From positions 53,425 to 117,424 of the forward strand of contig JAGFNK010000128.1 of NCBI GenBank assembly GCA_025769875.1: 64,000 bases of DNA, read 5' to 3'. The DNA is from Russula earlei. Taxonomy: Eukaryota; Basidiomycota; Agaricomycetes; Russulales; Russulaceae. The stretch's first letter is position 1; every line of letters begins with the position of its first letter. Positions 1 to 11,469 of the stretch are shown in pieces. The position numbers were made by a program, and so were the translations under genes. Below the pieces are notes generated by a model. The model worked only from the letters and a program-made list of their open reading frames with translations, ran no database searches and had not been told where the DNA came from.

Positions 1-1097
1 ACTTTGCCTTCGCCAACCGACTCTGCGGGGGGCCAGGTGATGCCCATCTTCCAAAACGGTGAGCAGGAGAGGACGACATCGCAGTATTGCATGGATGGAG
101 CAAGCAGGTTGAGTCGACACTTGACTACGGAGGGCTTTGCAGCTGCTCCCAATCTGGTAATGACGCGTTGGTCGACCATCAAGTCAGGTGTGACATCTTC
201 GCCGAGGAGCCGTGTCCCAGTGAAGTCCATGGTGTGGGTATCTCCATCATGTACGACTGTGAGTTTGCCCCAAAACATCCCATCCACCGTCGTGCCGTCT
301 TCCATGCGCGCCATGTCCAACTCGTCCGAAGATACAGTGGTGTCCAAGGCAACGTACTGACCAGGAGATAACTCCAGGCTAAACGTAGCCGGCATGTCCA
401 GGACAGGTGGAGGGCTATATGCGGCCGGAAGTTGTGATCCATGAGTGGCATAAAAAAGAAATAAGATACGTACGGTGGGGGCCTGTCTCATCCGCGCGTG
501 GTAAAGGCAGAGGTATTGGTATTCGGGTGAAAGGAAACACTCCAACTCGGGATCACTCACGGTGGCTCATCTGGGGGAGGAGGGGCATCGCTAACTATCT
601 CGACGCGGAGACCAGGAACCCCCATAGTTGCAATTTGGTACGAGTCTTCACTGGTCAACTGTGGCACTATTAGGAGCAGACAGGGAACCAAACAAGAAAC
701 ATACATATATGAAGTCTCCGGCGACAAGGCGCTGCAGTGGATAATGAGAGGGGTCCATGAGATGATATGAATTGATCTTACGGCGGTCTGGATGTGGACA
801 TAGTCTATCGGAACCCGAAGGCTGAAAAGAGCATCTGGCGGGGGCTTCGCCCAATCTCTGGCAAGGGCATCCAGTTCCTAGGTCCGAAGATTACGAGGCC
901 GGACCAAAAAAGATACAATCAACGGGGACGGGACGTACAACGAACGTGCTTGGGAGCTTGGAGAGCATCGCATCAGCCATGTGGTAGAGGAGCGTCGGTC
1001 AAAAGGTACAAACCATCCGGACAGTCTCCATGTCGCCGTAGACGAGAGTGAGGAGACGCTGTCTACTGAGGGACATCTGTTGTTGCTGGTGACGCAT
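1..1097 (-). CDS. Unrecognised multi-exon protein, N-terminal part; runs off the left edge
   Basis: A coding frame on the minus strand appears once short introns are removed. Proposed exons, 5' to 3': 1097-1014, 956-939, 877-782, 658-561, possibly a 9-nt microexon 482-474, then 414 to beyond 1. Junctions are GT-AG; introns are about 57, 61 and 123 nt, then 78 and 59 nt (or one of 146 nt if the microexon is skipped). The product starts MRHQQQQMSLSRQRLL, has an ELDALARDWAKPPPDALFSL segment, a proline run at the 9-nt exon (in frame with or without it), then at least 137 uninterrupted codons in the last exon. I do not recognise the family and see no signal peptide or membrane helix. The continuous final exon with host-like codon use and phase-compatible junctions are the evidence. 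The 18-nt second exon and the microexon are the least certain. The 3' end lies outside the window. Confidence 0.6.
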
Positions 1098-1505
1098 TTC
1101 AGCTTCCTTCGTGTTCTTCCCACCTCCTGCCTTCAGCTTTGACCAAAAGCCTTGGGAAGGAAGGCTGGCGTTGCTAGCGCTGCGAGAGAAAAGGAACAGG
1201 TTGGCCGGGGGGTGATTGGTAAAGAGACGAGGATGCTCACGCGGGGGAGGAGAGAAGCATGATCGCGGAAAGAGAGCACGACGTCAAGGGCGATGAAGAT
1301 ATGTGAGATTAGGTGAAGGGTTGGGAAAGGGAAAATGCAAGGCTTAAAGCCAGGCGAAACCACGGTCAAACACGAGGCAGCGCCAAAGAGTGCTCGGCTC
1401 GTCATCTGCACATACGACGCCGACACCCTTGACCCTGATCTCATTGATCCCCCCTGATCTCGACAAGATAATGATGTCCTCACTTCTTAGTCAGCCTCCA
1501 CCACC
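1098..1505. promoter_or_regulatory. Divergent intergenic region between two host genes
   Basis: This stretch of about 400 bp separates the start of the minus-strand gene (ATG at 1097) from the ATG of the plus-strand gene at 1506, so it should hold both promoters. No clear TATA box is visible on either strand; C/T-rich tracts are present near 1490-1505. No open frame here is supported as coding. Confidence 0.4.
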
Positions 1506-2289
1506 ATGCTCAGCTCGAGCTCGGCGGCTAGATCTTTTTTTGGTCTTCAGTCGCACTTTCGAAGGTTTGGGCGCACTAGGTGACTTTCAAACCATTTTTC
1601 CCCCCGAGAATCGTCCACCCACCCATCACTTTCAGTGTCATTCCATACGCTCTTCTCACTGACGCGGCAAAACAAGCCACGTCTCCCGAGCAACCGCCAT
1701 ATTTAAACATCAAGCTTCCAGATCTTTCCGCTCCCCCGCCAGAGCCGAAAGTCTACATCGTAAGCATACACTCACTTGGCCATCTGGCGAAAACGGCTCA
1801 AGTCGACGTTTGCATCCCCTTCAGCCATTCACCCCGGACTTTTGGGAGTCTTCTCGTGCTAGGGCGGCCGCCGCCCCCGCCGCCCCCGAAGAACCACAGA
1901 CACCCAAGGTCATTGTCGTCGCGGGAGACTCGGCTCGCGCCGACTCGACACACATCTCGAAACCCGTCGCCGTGGAGCACCACCTTGAGGCCCCATCGGA
2001 TCCACCAGTAAATGTCTCGAATCTGCGTGGCCTCTTTCATGACATCGCAGACGACCTCGTGCTGCCGAAGGACCTCAGCGTGCTCAAGGGCCAGCCAGCC
2101 CTGCTTCATGACGTGATTGAAGGGATATCACGCTCGCCCTCGGCAAAGAAGAGCAAACCATTCTCGTCCAGAACCCTTGACAAAGACCAAGTCAGAGGTG
2201 TTTGGATCATTTTGGGTCTGTTCGCCGCGTCGTGGCTAGCGGGCGGGTGGTTTAAAAAGGATTCCAAATACGCCGAGTCGAAATCATAA
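1506..2289 (+). CDS. Small nuclear-encoded, probably mitochondrial, single-pass membrane protein
   Basis: Three exons give a 220-residue product: 1506-1579, 1636-1759 and 1825-2289. Introns of 56 and 65 nt have GTGACT...TTTCAG and GTAAGC...TTCAG ends and join in phase. The ATG sits in a CCACCATGC context. The N-terminus (MLSSSSAARSFFGLQSHFRR) is rich in Ser/Arg/Phe without acidic residues, as in mitochondrial presequences. The middle is Pro/Ala-rich, and near residues 193-210 a hydrophobic stretch (GVWIILGLFAASWLAGGW) reads as one membrane helix followed by a short basic tail. By composition it would be an imported inner- or outer-membrane protein; that is inference. I recognise no family. 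It diverges from the gene on the left and is the last host gene before the transposon nest. Confidence 0.65.
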
Positions 2290-2605
2290 CATATAGAACG
2301 GACTCTGTCTGTCCTGTCAGAACATAATCGAGTAGATCTTAAAAAGCAACTGCTTGCTCGTTTCCCGTCTTCCCCATGCTCTCGCCCCAACACCAACATT
2401 ACGAACTGGCCAGAATACTATACAGTACAACTGCTCATGGATCGAACAGATGGGCAGCATGAGTCTTGCACATCCAACATGACTTGTAATTTCATAAAAG
2501 ACTACCGGGCGGCAGGTCAAAGACTTACAATGAGATTAGATTACTGTACCAATTAAATCAATTCATCACCCCATGTGACCTGTGACCTCCCTGACGAAAT
2601 AATAA
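2290..2605 (+). other. 3' flank of the mitochondrial-protein gene
   Basis: An A/T-rich stretch after the stop with several AATTAAA-like signals near 2550-2570, suitable for 3' end formation. No other gene is seen before the MITE begins at 2606. Confidence 0.35.
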
Positions 2606-3116
2606 GGCCCCTTTTACCAACCGAGAATTCTTGAATCTTGAACTTGAACTTGGATTTTGGGATTTTCCAGGAGTGACAGGAATGACAGGTGTGATGTAAG
2701 TGACATAATAAACTAATATGAGTCCATTTCAAATATGAGTTAATTTCTGGTGTGATTTGCTGGGTTTACATGTGATATGTAAAATATTTTTTCTAACCCT
2801 TCCTTCCACTCCTTCCAAGTGGGGTATTGCAAGCATGTCATTAAGGCAGAATATGTGTCACCAATGTGTGGGTGCACATCTTTGTGCAAATTTTGTATGT
2901 GCAACTCTGGTGAAAATGGGGTTGCAAGCACCCAGATGTTGAGCTTGAGTTGGACTGCTCAACACTGAGTTTGACACTGACACATCATGTGTAACCCCAT
3001 ATATGTGAATGTGCAAATGACAACAAAAAAAAATGCATATGAATTTGTTATATACATCATATCACTTACATCACTCCTGTCACTCCTTGTTACGGTGTCG
3101 CGGCCATAAGAGCATT

Positions 3117-3608
3117 TGTCACAGATACCGGTTCTTCGGACCGGACCGGCAACCGGACAAGCCTACCCGGACAGACCTCACGTTTCCCGCACATTTTCAT
3201 GACTCACCCAGCCTCGCATGTACCATCACCTTCCAGCGTGTTCTAGTTTCGATTGTCTCACCGCTACCTTGTGTCTGCTATTTGATATAGGATACAATGT
3301 CTATATAAGACTGTCCATAGAAGAGAACAAGCCTTAAGCTTGTTCTCTTGTGAATATCACTAGATTCTAGCTTTGGGACTGTAGGCTTGCAGGGAATCAA
3401 GCAATCGACTCAGAAACCTTCTCTACTCTCTAAGTCTTTGAACGCGAAGACATATCCACTGTATTTCCTCTCCGTGGTACACACTAGCCTTCGCTGTGTT
3501 GTCACCGAGATCCCTGAATCTCGCGAGAACTTGTCGTCTTGCTTGACTCAGTGCGCACGTCTCGCACGTGAAACAATTTGTCAGTGACACCGCCCCCAGT
3601 TGGTGACA
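3117..3608 (+). repeat. 5' LTR of chromovirus A1
   Basis: TGTCACAGATACC...GGTGACA, 492 bp, paired with 11470-11962. It contains TATATAA at 3302-3308 and, about 30 bp on, a hairpin-forming GAGAACAAGC...GCTTGTTCTC segment where the RNA start is expected. Confidence 0.93.
3302..3346 (+). promoter_or_regulatory. LTR promoter: TATA box and predicted RNA 5' end
   Basis: TATATAA (3302-3308) lies 33 bp upstream of TAAGCTTGTTCT (3335-3346), which is the exact complement of the sequence just after the LTR (3611-3622). The transcription start near 3335 is inferred from TATA spacing. Confidence 0.6.
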
Positions 3609-3622
3609 TTAGAACAAGCTTA
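3609..3622 (+). other. Putative self-priming primer-binding site of A1
   Basis: TTAGAACAAGCTTA begins at the first base after the LTR. Its last 12 bases are complementary to 3335-3346 of the LTR. This is the arrangement known from Tf1 of fission yeast, where the RNA 5' end primes reverse transcription. The same site follows the LTR in A2 (35639) and A3 (minus, ending 51919). I did not recognise a match to a tRNA 3' end. Confidence 0.6.
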
Positions 3623-3684
3623 ACTCTCGAACCCTTGACCCCGAACCACACACTCACCAAGGAATATATCAATTTTCTCCCAAT

Positions 3685-5352
3685 ATGACTGCCGCTCGAG
3701 ACTGGAGATACAAAGGGCTTGTCACACCAACTGTAGAAGGGCTAACAGCTCTCAAATGCCCATTTGAACTGCTCCCTGACCAAGAGAAAAATGTCCCCAG
3801 CATGACCACATTCGATGACGGAGTCGACTTCCTATCAGTACAGACCGACGGCGTACCATGGACAGGTTACTATGTCACCTGGAAGAATGCCAAGGTAGCC
3901 CTCGGCCACCTCTTCGGCCTCTGGTTCGAGATCGCGAGACGTGGAGACAGCTGGGAAGCGATGCGCGTTGCCCACCCAGCCTTTCGCCTCGCTCAAAATC
4001 CCCTCAGAGGAATCAATCTCACCACATTGACAGCTTTGGGAGAACCCCTCCCCAACTCGAAAGCGCCAAGCTGAGCTCTGATGCCTGGACCCGCTCCACC
4101 TACCAGTGCTCCAATGGAGCTCAAACCCACAACGACGATGAACATTTTCGCCACCAAAACCCAACACGCATTGTCCAGAACGACGCGAACCCCAATTCGC
4201 CCCTCATTTGCGGGACTTGGAGGATGCGGAGAATGACCCCCAAGCCCTGACCCTGACAAACTCTTTGGATGAACCGACCGTGACAAGTGCGCATCTGACA
4301 ACAGAAAACTCAAGGGAATTCCCCCCGAGTTGTTCAACAGTGATCGCGTGCGGACACATGCATTCCTAGTTGCATTCAACAGGTTCATGTCCATGAACCA
4401 TGACAGTAAAATCGCTAGAGACCCGATTAAGAAGTGTGCTTATTTTCTCTCATTGATGAAAGGACCCAAGGTTGAAGGATGGCTTGAAGCCATGGATCAG
4501 TGGCTCGAAGATGTGCAAAATGACCCTACCAACGTCCCGCTAGGACTCACAGCGTGGAAAGCACTGCGACAACAATTCCGTCGCGCGTTCACCGACTATG
4601 CAGAGCGTGAGAAGGCCCAAGATAGGCTTAAAGAACTGAAAATGAAAGATGGGCTACTCGATGACTATATCTCAGAATTCCAACTACTAGCCAGACGCAC
4701 AGGACTCGACATCGACGAACCAACAGTCATGTGACTATTTGCATGGGGACTCCCATGATCCCTGGTCGAGTCTTGCCTTGACCTGGAAGATCCCACCTCA
4801 TTTGCAAACTGGGTCGCAGCAGCTCAAAAACATCATAGAGTATGGATGCGCAAATGCGCGATCTTGTCAGACTATTCTAGCACCCACAGACGCAATTTTA
4901 GTCAAACTCAGAACAATAGACCTTGGGGACGACTCGTCAATTCAGCTTGGGCCAACCATGGGAACAACCAAAGCAACGCCACACCCGCATGCCCATGCCT
5001 CCCACCGCATGACCCAAACGCGATGGACACTAGTGCAGGCGCAGCCCGAAAGGCAAACACCAAAGCTGAGAAACAGAAACATCAAGAAGAAGGAAGATGT
5101 TTCCAATACTCCCTTTGAGGACACTTGGCTCGTGACTGTCCCACAAAGCCAAAACGCGAAATGACTCGCACGCACGCCGTCGACACAGCCACCACCACAC
5201 CCGAATCCTCCATCGTGGAGATAATCAAAGAAAACGCAGCTGACAAACTTGCAAGGGCAGCAAAAGTGCTTTCTGTAGAAGAAAGGGAGGCCTTTATTAA
5301 AGCCCTGACAGGAGATGACAAGGACAAAGAAGAGGATTTTTCAGATGCTTGA
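3685..5352 (+). pseudogene. gag: gag of A1, disrupted
   Basis: One frame runs from ATG 3685 to TGA 5352, matching the intact 569-residue gag of A3. It holds the structural Gag region (GPKVEGWLEAMDQWLEDVQ near 4460-4520) and a C-terminal knuckle that is damaged: the second Cys is Tyr, and the Arg after SL is a stop at 5116. Other in-frame stops (4072, near 4231 and 4264, 4732, 4756) are all TGA; where A3 aligns it mostly has CGA. Gag would package the RNA in virus-like particles in the cytoplasm; this copy cannot make it. It overlaps pol, which is in the -1 frame. Confidence 0.9.
5334..5340 (+). other. Candidate -1 frameshift heptamer at the gag-pol junction
   Basis: GGATTTT is in gag phase G GAT TTT, four codons before the gag TGA. 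A slip of -1 enters the pol frame directly. The same heptamer in the same phase occurs in A2 (37397-37403), A3 (50149-50155, minus) and the different family B (52989-52995). GGAUUUU is a known -1 slippery sequence in red clover necrotic mosaic virus. Function here is inference. Confidence 0.5.
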
Positions 5353-8300
5353 GCATAACGGTGATTGCTCGAGCTTTAGGTATCGATTCCATGTACAAGT
5401 CTCAAAGAAAGTCAATATCAGTGATGACTACTATTTACACTGGATCGAACAAAGCCGAAAGAAAGGCCCTGATAGATAGTGGGGCTACAGAATGCTTCAT
5501 ATCTCCTAAATTAACAAAGGAACTGCACCTACAAATACAAAAATTAATTCCAGCCAGAAACATCAAAAATGTTGACGGAACACTTAGGCCCCTTTTACCA
5601 ACCGAGAATTCTTGAATCTTGAACTTGAACTTGGATTTCGGGATTTTCCGGGAGTGACAGGAGTGACAGGAGTGATGTAAGTGATATGATGTATATAATA
5701 AATTAATATGCATTTTTTTTTGTTGTCATTTGCATACTCACATATTTGGGGTTACACATGATGTGTCAGCGTCAAACTCGGAGTCGAGCAGTCCAACTTG
5801 AGCTCAACATCTGGGTGCTTGCAGCCCCATTTTCACCAGAGCTGCACATACAAAATTTGCACAAAGATGTGCACCCACACATTGGTGACACATATCCTGC
5901 CTTATGACATGCTTGCAATACCCCACTTGGAAGGAGTGGAAGGAAGGGTTAGAAAAAATATTTTACATATCACATGTAAACCCAGCAAATCACACCGAAA
6001 AGTAACTCATATTTGAAATAGACTCATATTAGTTTATTATGTCACTTACATCACACCTGTCATTCCTGTCACTCCCGGAAAATCCCGAAATCCAAGTTCA
6101 AGTTCAAGATTCAAGAATTCTCGGTTGGTAAAAGGGGCCTTAACCGTTCAGGGAAGATCACCCAAACCGTCCAACTGGAATTAAAACTACTGGGACAAAA
6201 GCACACACACCAGTTTCTAATCGCAGATATAGGACAAGATGATATCATCTTAGGATATCCATTCCTAGAATCGACCAATCCAAGAATAAATTGGTCCAAA
6301 GGGACCATCATGGGAAGAGTCACCCTCATGGGAAACCAAGAAACCCCAGTGTGGATCAAAGCATTAGTAGACTGGGAAGAAGGCGATGAGCTATGGTTAC
6401 AGACCCAAATACGCAAAACCACCATAGCACAACAACTGGTGGAATCACAGATGCAAGACAAACCTAGAACTTGGCAGGAAATAGTACCCCTTCAATACCA
6501 CCAATACGGACAAGTATTTATGGAACAAGAGTCAGAAAGATTCCCTGGACCAAGAAAATGGGATCACACCATTGACCTAAAATCAGATGCCCCGACAACG
6601 ATCAACTGCAGGGTATACCCTCTCTCACCTAAAGAAAAGGAAGAACAAAGGAAATTCCTTGAACAAAATTTACGACTTAAACGAATAAGAAGATCTAATT
6701 CACCATACGCAAGTGGATTCTTTCTTATAAAAAAGAAGGATGGCAAGTTTCGACCAGTACAAGACTATAGAAATTTAAACAAGTGGACAATACCTAATGT
6801 ATATCCACTACCCTTAATCCCAGAACTTATCCACACCTTAACAGAAAAGAAACTCTTCACTAAATTCGATGTTAGATGGGGTTACAACAATATTCAAATT
6901 AAAGAAGGAGACGAGTGGAAAGCAGCCTTCAAAACCAGTGACGGGCTATTCGAACCTACGGTAATGTTCTTTGGATTAACAAACTCTCCAGCCACCTTTC
7001 AAACCATGATGGACGACATTTTTCAAGAAGAGCTTGCACAAGGATGGTTGAAAATCTATATGGACGACATCATCATTGCCACAGAAAATGATGAAACAGA
7101 ACATACATCTAAAGTCAACCACATACTGTCTAAATTGAAACAACACAATCTCTATCTCAAACCAGAAAGATGTCAATTCCACAGAAGAAAAGTGGAATAC
7201 CTCAGAGTAATCATAGGAGAAGGAAAGATAACCATGGACCCTGTGAAAGTCAAAGGAATTAAAGACTGGCCAACCCCATCGACACTAAAGGAAGTTAGAA
7301 GTTTCCTAGGATTTTGCAACTTCTATCAAAACTTCATACCTAACTTTTCCATAAAAGCCAGACCACTAAATGACTTGACAAAGAAAAATAAACAATGGGA
7401 ATGGACAGCAAAAGAAGATCAAGCCTTTCAAACCTTAAAGGAAACCTGCGTATCCTACCCAGTACTTTGTACACCAGAATGGTCAAAACAATTCATTTTG
7501 GACACAGATGCATCAGGATTTGCCATCGGAGCCGTCATATCTCAAGAATACAAAGACGGTCTACACCCAATTGCGTACTACTCTAGAACACTGTTGGATG
7601 CAGAAAGAAACTACGATGTGCATGACAAAGAACTAGCAGCAGTAATTTTTGGATTAAAAAGTGGACGACCCTTTTTCCTAGGAGCCGATAAACCAGTCAG
7701 AATAAGGACAGACTACAAAAATCTCACCTACTTTAAAGAACCACAAAAATTAACAGGACGACAAGCCAGATGGATGCAATACATGCAAGATTTCAACATC
7801 ACCATGGAACACGTCCCTGGACACACGCACACAATTGCCGACACACTTTCTTGTCGTAAAGACCTTAACAAGGGGGTAGAAGAACAAAAAACCACCTTAT
7901 TACCACCAAACATCCTCGCACAAAAAACTTATCTACCAGACAAACTCAACGAATGACAAGAAATCTTAAGACAATTTCATGACACACCCTTTGCAGGACA
8001 CCCAGGAATAGCTAACACCTGGGACTTAGTCAAACAACACTATGAAGGACCTAGACTACAACAGTTTATAGAACAGTACGTCAAAGGATGCGCAAAGTGT
8101 CAAGAGTCCAAGACCAACATACCTAGAAAGAAGGCCACGACCTTTCCACTCGACACACACGTTGGACAAGGCCCCTTTCAATATGTATCGATGGACCTTA
8201 TCACCGATCTACCCAAATCAGAAGGATTTGACAGTGTCCTTACCATAGTCGACCAAGGATGCTCCAAAGCAACAAAGTTTAAACAATCGATGGAACAGGC

Positions 8301-9203
8301 ATCGCACATGAGTATCTAAAACACCTTGTACCATGGTTTGGCATTCCCAAAAGAATTATCTCTGACAGGGACCCTCGATTCGCATCAAACTTCTCCAAAG
8401 CCATATGTAAAAACTTAGGCATCAAACAAAACATGTCCACCACATTCCACCCTCAAACTGATGGACAGACAGAAAGGATGAACGCATGGCTAGAACAATA
8501 CCTAAGACCCTGGACCATGACTCACCTGCATTCCTGGGCAAAAATGCTTCCCCTGGCAGAATATGCACACAACTCATGGAAACATGAAACATCACGAAGA
8601 TCGCCACATGAACTCCTCATGTGATTCAAACCCCAAATTAACATCAGTCTAGAAGACAATAACGTACCCTCATCCACCAACTGCCTAAAACAACTTGAAG
8701 AAGCAAGACAAGATGCCCAACAACTTCTTGAACATAAACAACAACCCCTAAAACCTGACATCAAAGAAATGGAAGAAGGAACCCTCGTATGGCTAGAAGC
8801 GAAGAACCTCAAAACACAAGGAACACACAAGTTGATGCCCAAAAGATACGGCCCCTTTCCCATCACAAGAAGAATTTCCAAAGTCGCTTATCAATTACAA
8901 CTCCCCCCATCAATGAAGATACATGACGTCTTCCATGTCAACTTACTTCTTCCTTATAAGGAGACAGAAGAATACGGCACACCGTTTACACGACCTCCAC
9001 CAACCATAGAAAACGAGGAAGAATATGAAATTGAAGCGATTCTAGACATGAGAAGATTCAGACGAACACGTAAACTCCAATACCTCGTACACTGGAAGGG
9101 ATACCCCACATCAGATGACTCATGGGTCAACCACCATGACCTCCACACCCCAGAACTTCTGAAAGAATACTACTCTGCTTTGGCTGGACGACCCCAGATA
9201 TAA
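5349..9203 (+). pseudogene. pol: pol of A1: protease, RT, RNase H, integrase, chromodomain; disrupted
   Basis: Protease has DSGAT near 5480 and is split by MITE copy 2. The reading frame is open again at 6140-7956: RT with VQDYRNLN, FGLTNSPATFQ and the active site YMDD near 7060; RNase H with DTDASGFAIGA near 7500 and the DTLS end near 7840. TGA at 7954 interrupts just before the integrase zinc region (GHPG...CAKCQ). Integrase has lost 14 nt near 8280, breaking the frame, and has TGA at 8622 where A3 has a Gly codon. The chromodomain (EYEIEAIL...YLVHWKGYPTSDDSWVNHHDL) lies near 9025-9150. There is no ATG at the frame start; the first Met is about 15 codons in, consistent with expression as a Gag-Pol fusion. 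Confidence 0.93.
5587..6139. mobile_element. Harbinger-like MITE copy 2, inserted in A1 pol
   Basis: 553 bp with GGCCCC...GGGGCC ends and long inverted repeats, flanked by TTA on both sides (5584-5586 and 6140-6142). A2 and A3 show the empty site, with the sequence running straight through this point. The TTA duplication and the GGCC terminus fit PIF/Harbinger (Tourist-like) MITEs. No coding sequence is present. It must have moved after A1 inserted. Confidence 0.92.
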
Positions 9204-9258
9204 AAGATACCGCCTACAAACGACCACTCCCCATCGTTCCATCCCCCGATACAACGAT

Positions 9259-11451
9259 ATGTCTTCTACTCAAAACTCCCCTACTGCTTCCACCACTACC
9301 CTCGTATCCACTCCGCCTTACTCTCCTGCTCTTATTCACCTGCCACTATCCAGAGAACCGTCCCCTTCAATGGTGGCAACCATTACCACCAGGCTACTCA
9401 TTTGACGTGCTGCACAACATGCCACCATGATTGTGCAAGCTCGCGAACTATGGGAAGACGACTCCCTTACCACCATCCTACGTGCCTTTGGCAATCGGTC
9501 ACCCATGCAAGGGACCAACTCTCCCATTAGAAACCGCAGTCCCTCCTATCACGTCCGCTCTCCTTCACCTGACCCCATTCCCATTCCCCCACGCACAACC
9601 GCCACTACCATCGAATGAATTGAGAATATTGTGTTGCTCGACAAAAATCTAGCCCCAGTAAACCCTCAGAGAACACCACCTCCCATATATGAACCACCCA
9701 TCAACCACACCCAACCTTCCAAACTAGAAGAACTCGGAGAAGGATGGGAAGAAGGAGACTTAGGCCTAGATTTACTAATCCCAGACCCAGGCAACGAAGA
9801 TGACACGCTCCCACCTCGTTTTGTTCTCCCCAACCTCACACATGGCTTCCCCTCCCTGCTAGCCACTTACGGCCCAGGATGTCCTACCCACCGCATACCC
9901 ATCCGAGCGTGAGCAGATCCTTACCCACGCCCCCTCCTCTCACAAAAAGACGCCTTTTTGTTCAAGGAGAACCTCAGACACACCAAAGCCGTTAACGAGG
10001 TACTCAGGTTTGAACAAGACCTGTCCTTAGAAGCCGAAGTATGTCATTACCAATTTGCCATAAAGAAAACATGACAGATGGCAAATTCCCTCGTCACCGC
10101 TCGAGAGAGATACCATGACATGGTATGGGAAGTAAGAGACTCAGAGATCAAGCTGGCCAAAGCCAACGCTAAAACCCACCTCGAACCATGAATCCTGTTC
10201 AGAACAATGCCTCAGCTCTCCGAACAAGAACACGAAGACGCCAAGCAAGCTCTCTCAGACCCATGGTATCAATTTTCTCCTCGAATCACTAATCATTGTG
10301 CCTGGTGCCATGACGGAGGACACGACACATTCAAATGCCCCAAGATTGCCATTTGCATCCTCTGCAATCGCCATGGACACATGGCCGACCACTGCAGAAA
10401 CCCCCACCGACGATGCAAAACTGATAGGATATGCCGAGTCCCTCTGTCAAGACTCACTGTTGAACTATCCAGTTCAAGAGCGAGGGGTAAGCTCAGAGAC
10501 GAGTCGATAGACGTCCAAGACGGTGTGGGCAAGGAGTAGAGTCCAGAGTAGTAACAGATACCAGAGAGGTACTGTCACTGTGAGAGTTGAATAATCACGC
10601 AGAGAGGAGGCCAGGATAGTCACAAGGGGACGGTCCTTAAAGGAGTATCCCAGGAATAGAGAGTGCCGTAAACAAATGGACAGTCTGAGGACTGTCTGCT
10701 ACTTTATTGAGCGTTTATATACTACAAGAGAACTGCTAAATAGAGAACAAGTCATAACCTTGTTATCAAGCACAATAGAGTGCTGAGTAAGAAGTCGGAG
10801 TGTGCTTACTGAGCATGCTCAGTCATGCTCAGTAAGCTGCTGAGTAAGAGTTTTCATTGTCCACATGTTTGCTGTTCTAGTGCACGTGTGAGCACCTGAT
10901 TCATTTTCTGTTAGTTAGTTTAGGGCCGGTCATTTGAGGACTTGTAGTTTGGTTAGGGAATAGTGTTATCTTATAAGGCCCTTATATAGCTCTATTAGGG
11001 TCCTTAGAGTCGACCCTAATACTCCTATTAAGGTCCTTAGTATTGCCTTATAGTTCATTCTATAGTTATTAGAGTTGGTCTAATAATGCGTTGTAGTGTC
11101 TTTGATACTAGGTTAGTACCCGTTGTAGAGCACCTAGAGTCGTCCTAAGGGGTCCCTAGAAGGGCCCTAATACTGTCCTTTACTGTTAGAAGGGTTGCCA
11201 ATAAGTGGGGCTTGCTGTATGTCGATTGTGCCAAGAATTGCTCGCGCGACAATGCACGTGTGATATTGTGGACACCTCTACTCACCCCTTTTGCTCATGT
11301 GAACAGGGTGACACCATAGAGGCTGGGTTTCCTCCTATAAGGAAGGGTCCTTCAAGGGCCCTCTCTGGAGAATGGTTCATGACACCCTCGTGATCAAGTC
11401 CACTTCCACACCCATCGCTGCCACTCCACCATCCTCCCTTATACTGCTTAG
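9259..11451 (+). pseudogene. ORF3 of A1: zinc-knuckle protein downstream of pol, disrupted
   Basis: Starts at ATG 9259 (MSSTQNSPTAS), 53 bp after the pol stop, and matches the intact 415-residue ORF3 of A3. It keeps the Pro/Gly motif (FPSLLATYGPGCP near 9850-9890) and two CCHC knuckles (CAWCHDGGHDTFKC, CILCNRHGHMADHC near 10297-10400) with the following HRRC. In-frame stops at 9403, 9616, 9910, 10072 and 10189 are all TGA; at several of these A3 has CGA. A solo LTR G with CCCTC duplications splits the last codons. The function is unknown; nucleic-acid binding is inferred from the knuckles. Confidence 0.85.
10445..11384 (+). repeat. Solo LTR, family G, in A1 ORF3
   Basis: TGTCAAGACTCACTG...GGTTCATGACA, 940 bp, with CCCTC on both sides; the empty site is visible in A2 at 41950-41956. 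A TATA box (TTTATATAC) lies near 10713, followed by an AACAAG...CTTGTT hairpin. No internal retroelement sequence accompanies it. Confidence 0.92.
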
Positions 11452-11469
11452 ACGTTAACAAGGGGGTGA

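Noticed and set aside
4..360. Plus-strand open frames at the left edge
   Set aside because: They lack an ATG start and are antisense to the continuous minus-strand exon, which has a clearly better protein.
3609..3622. Conventional tRNA primer site after LTR A
   Set aside because: I see no recognisable tRNA 3' complement starting TGG; the self-complementary match is exact over 12 bases.
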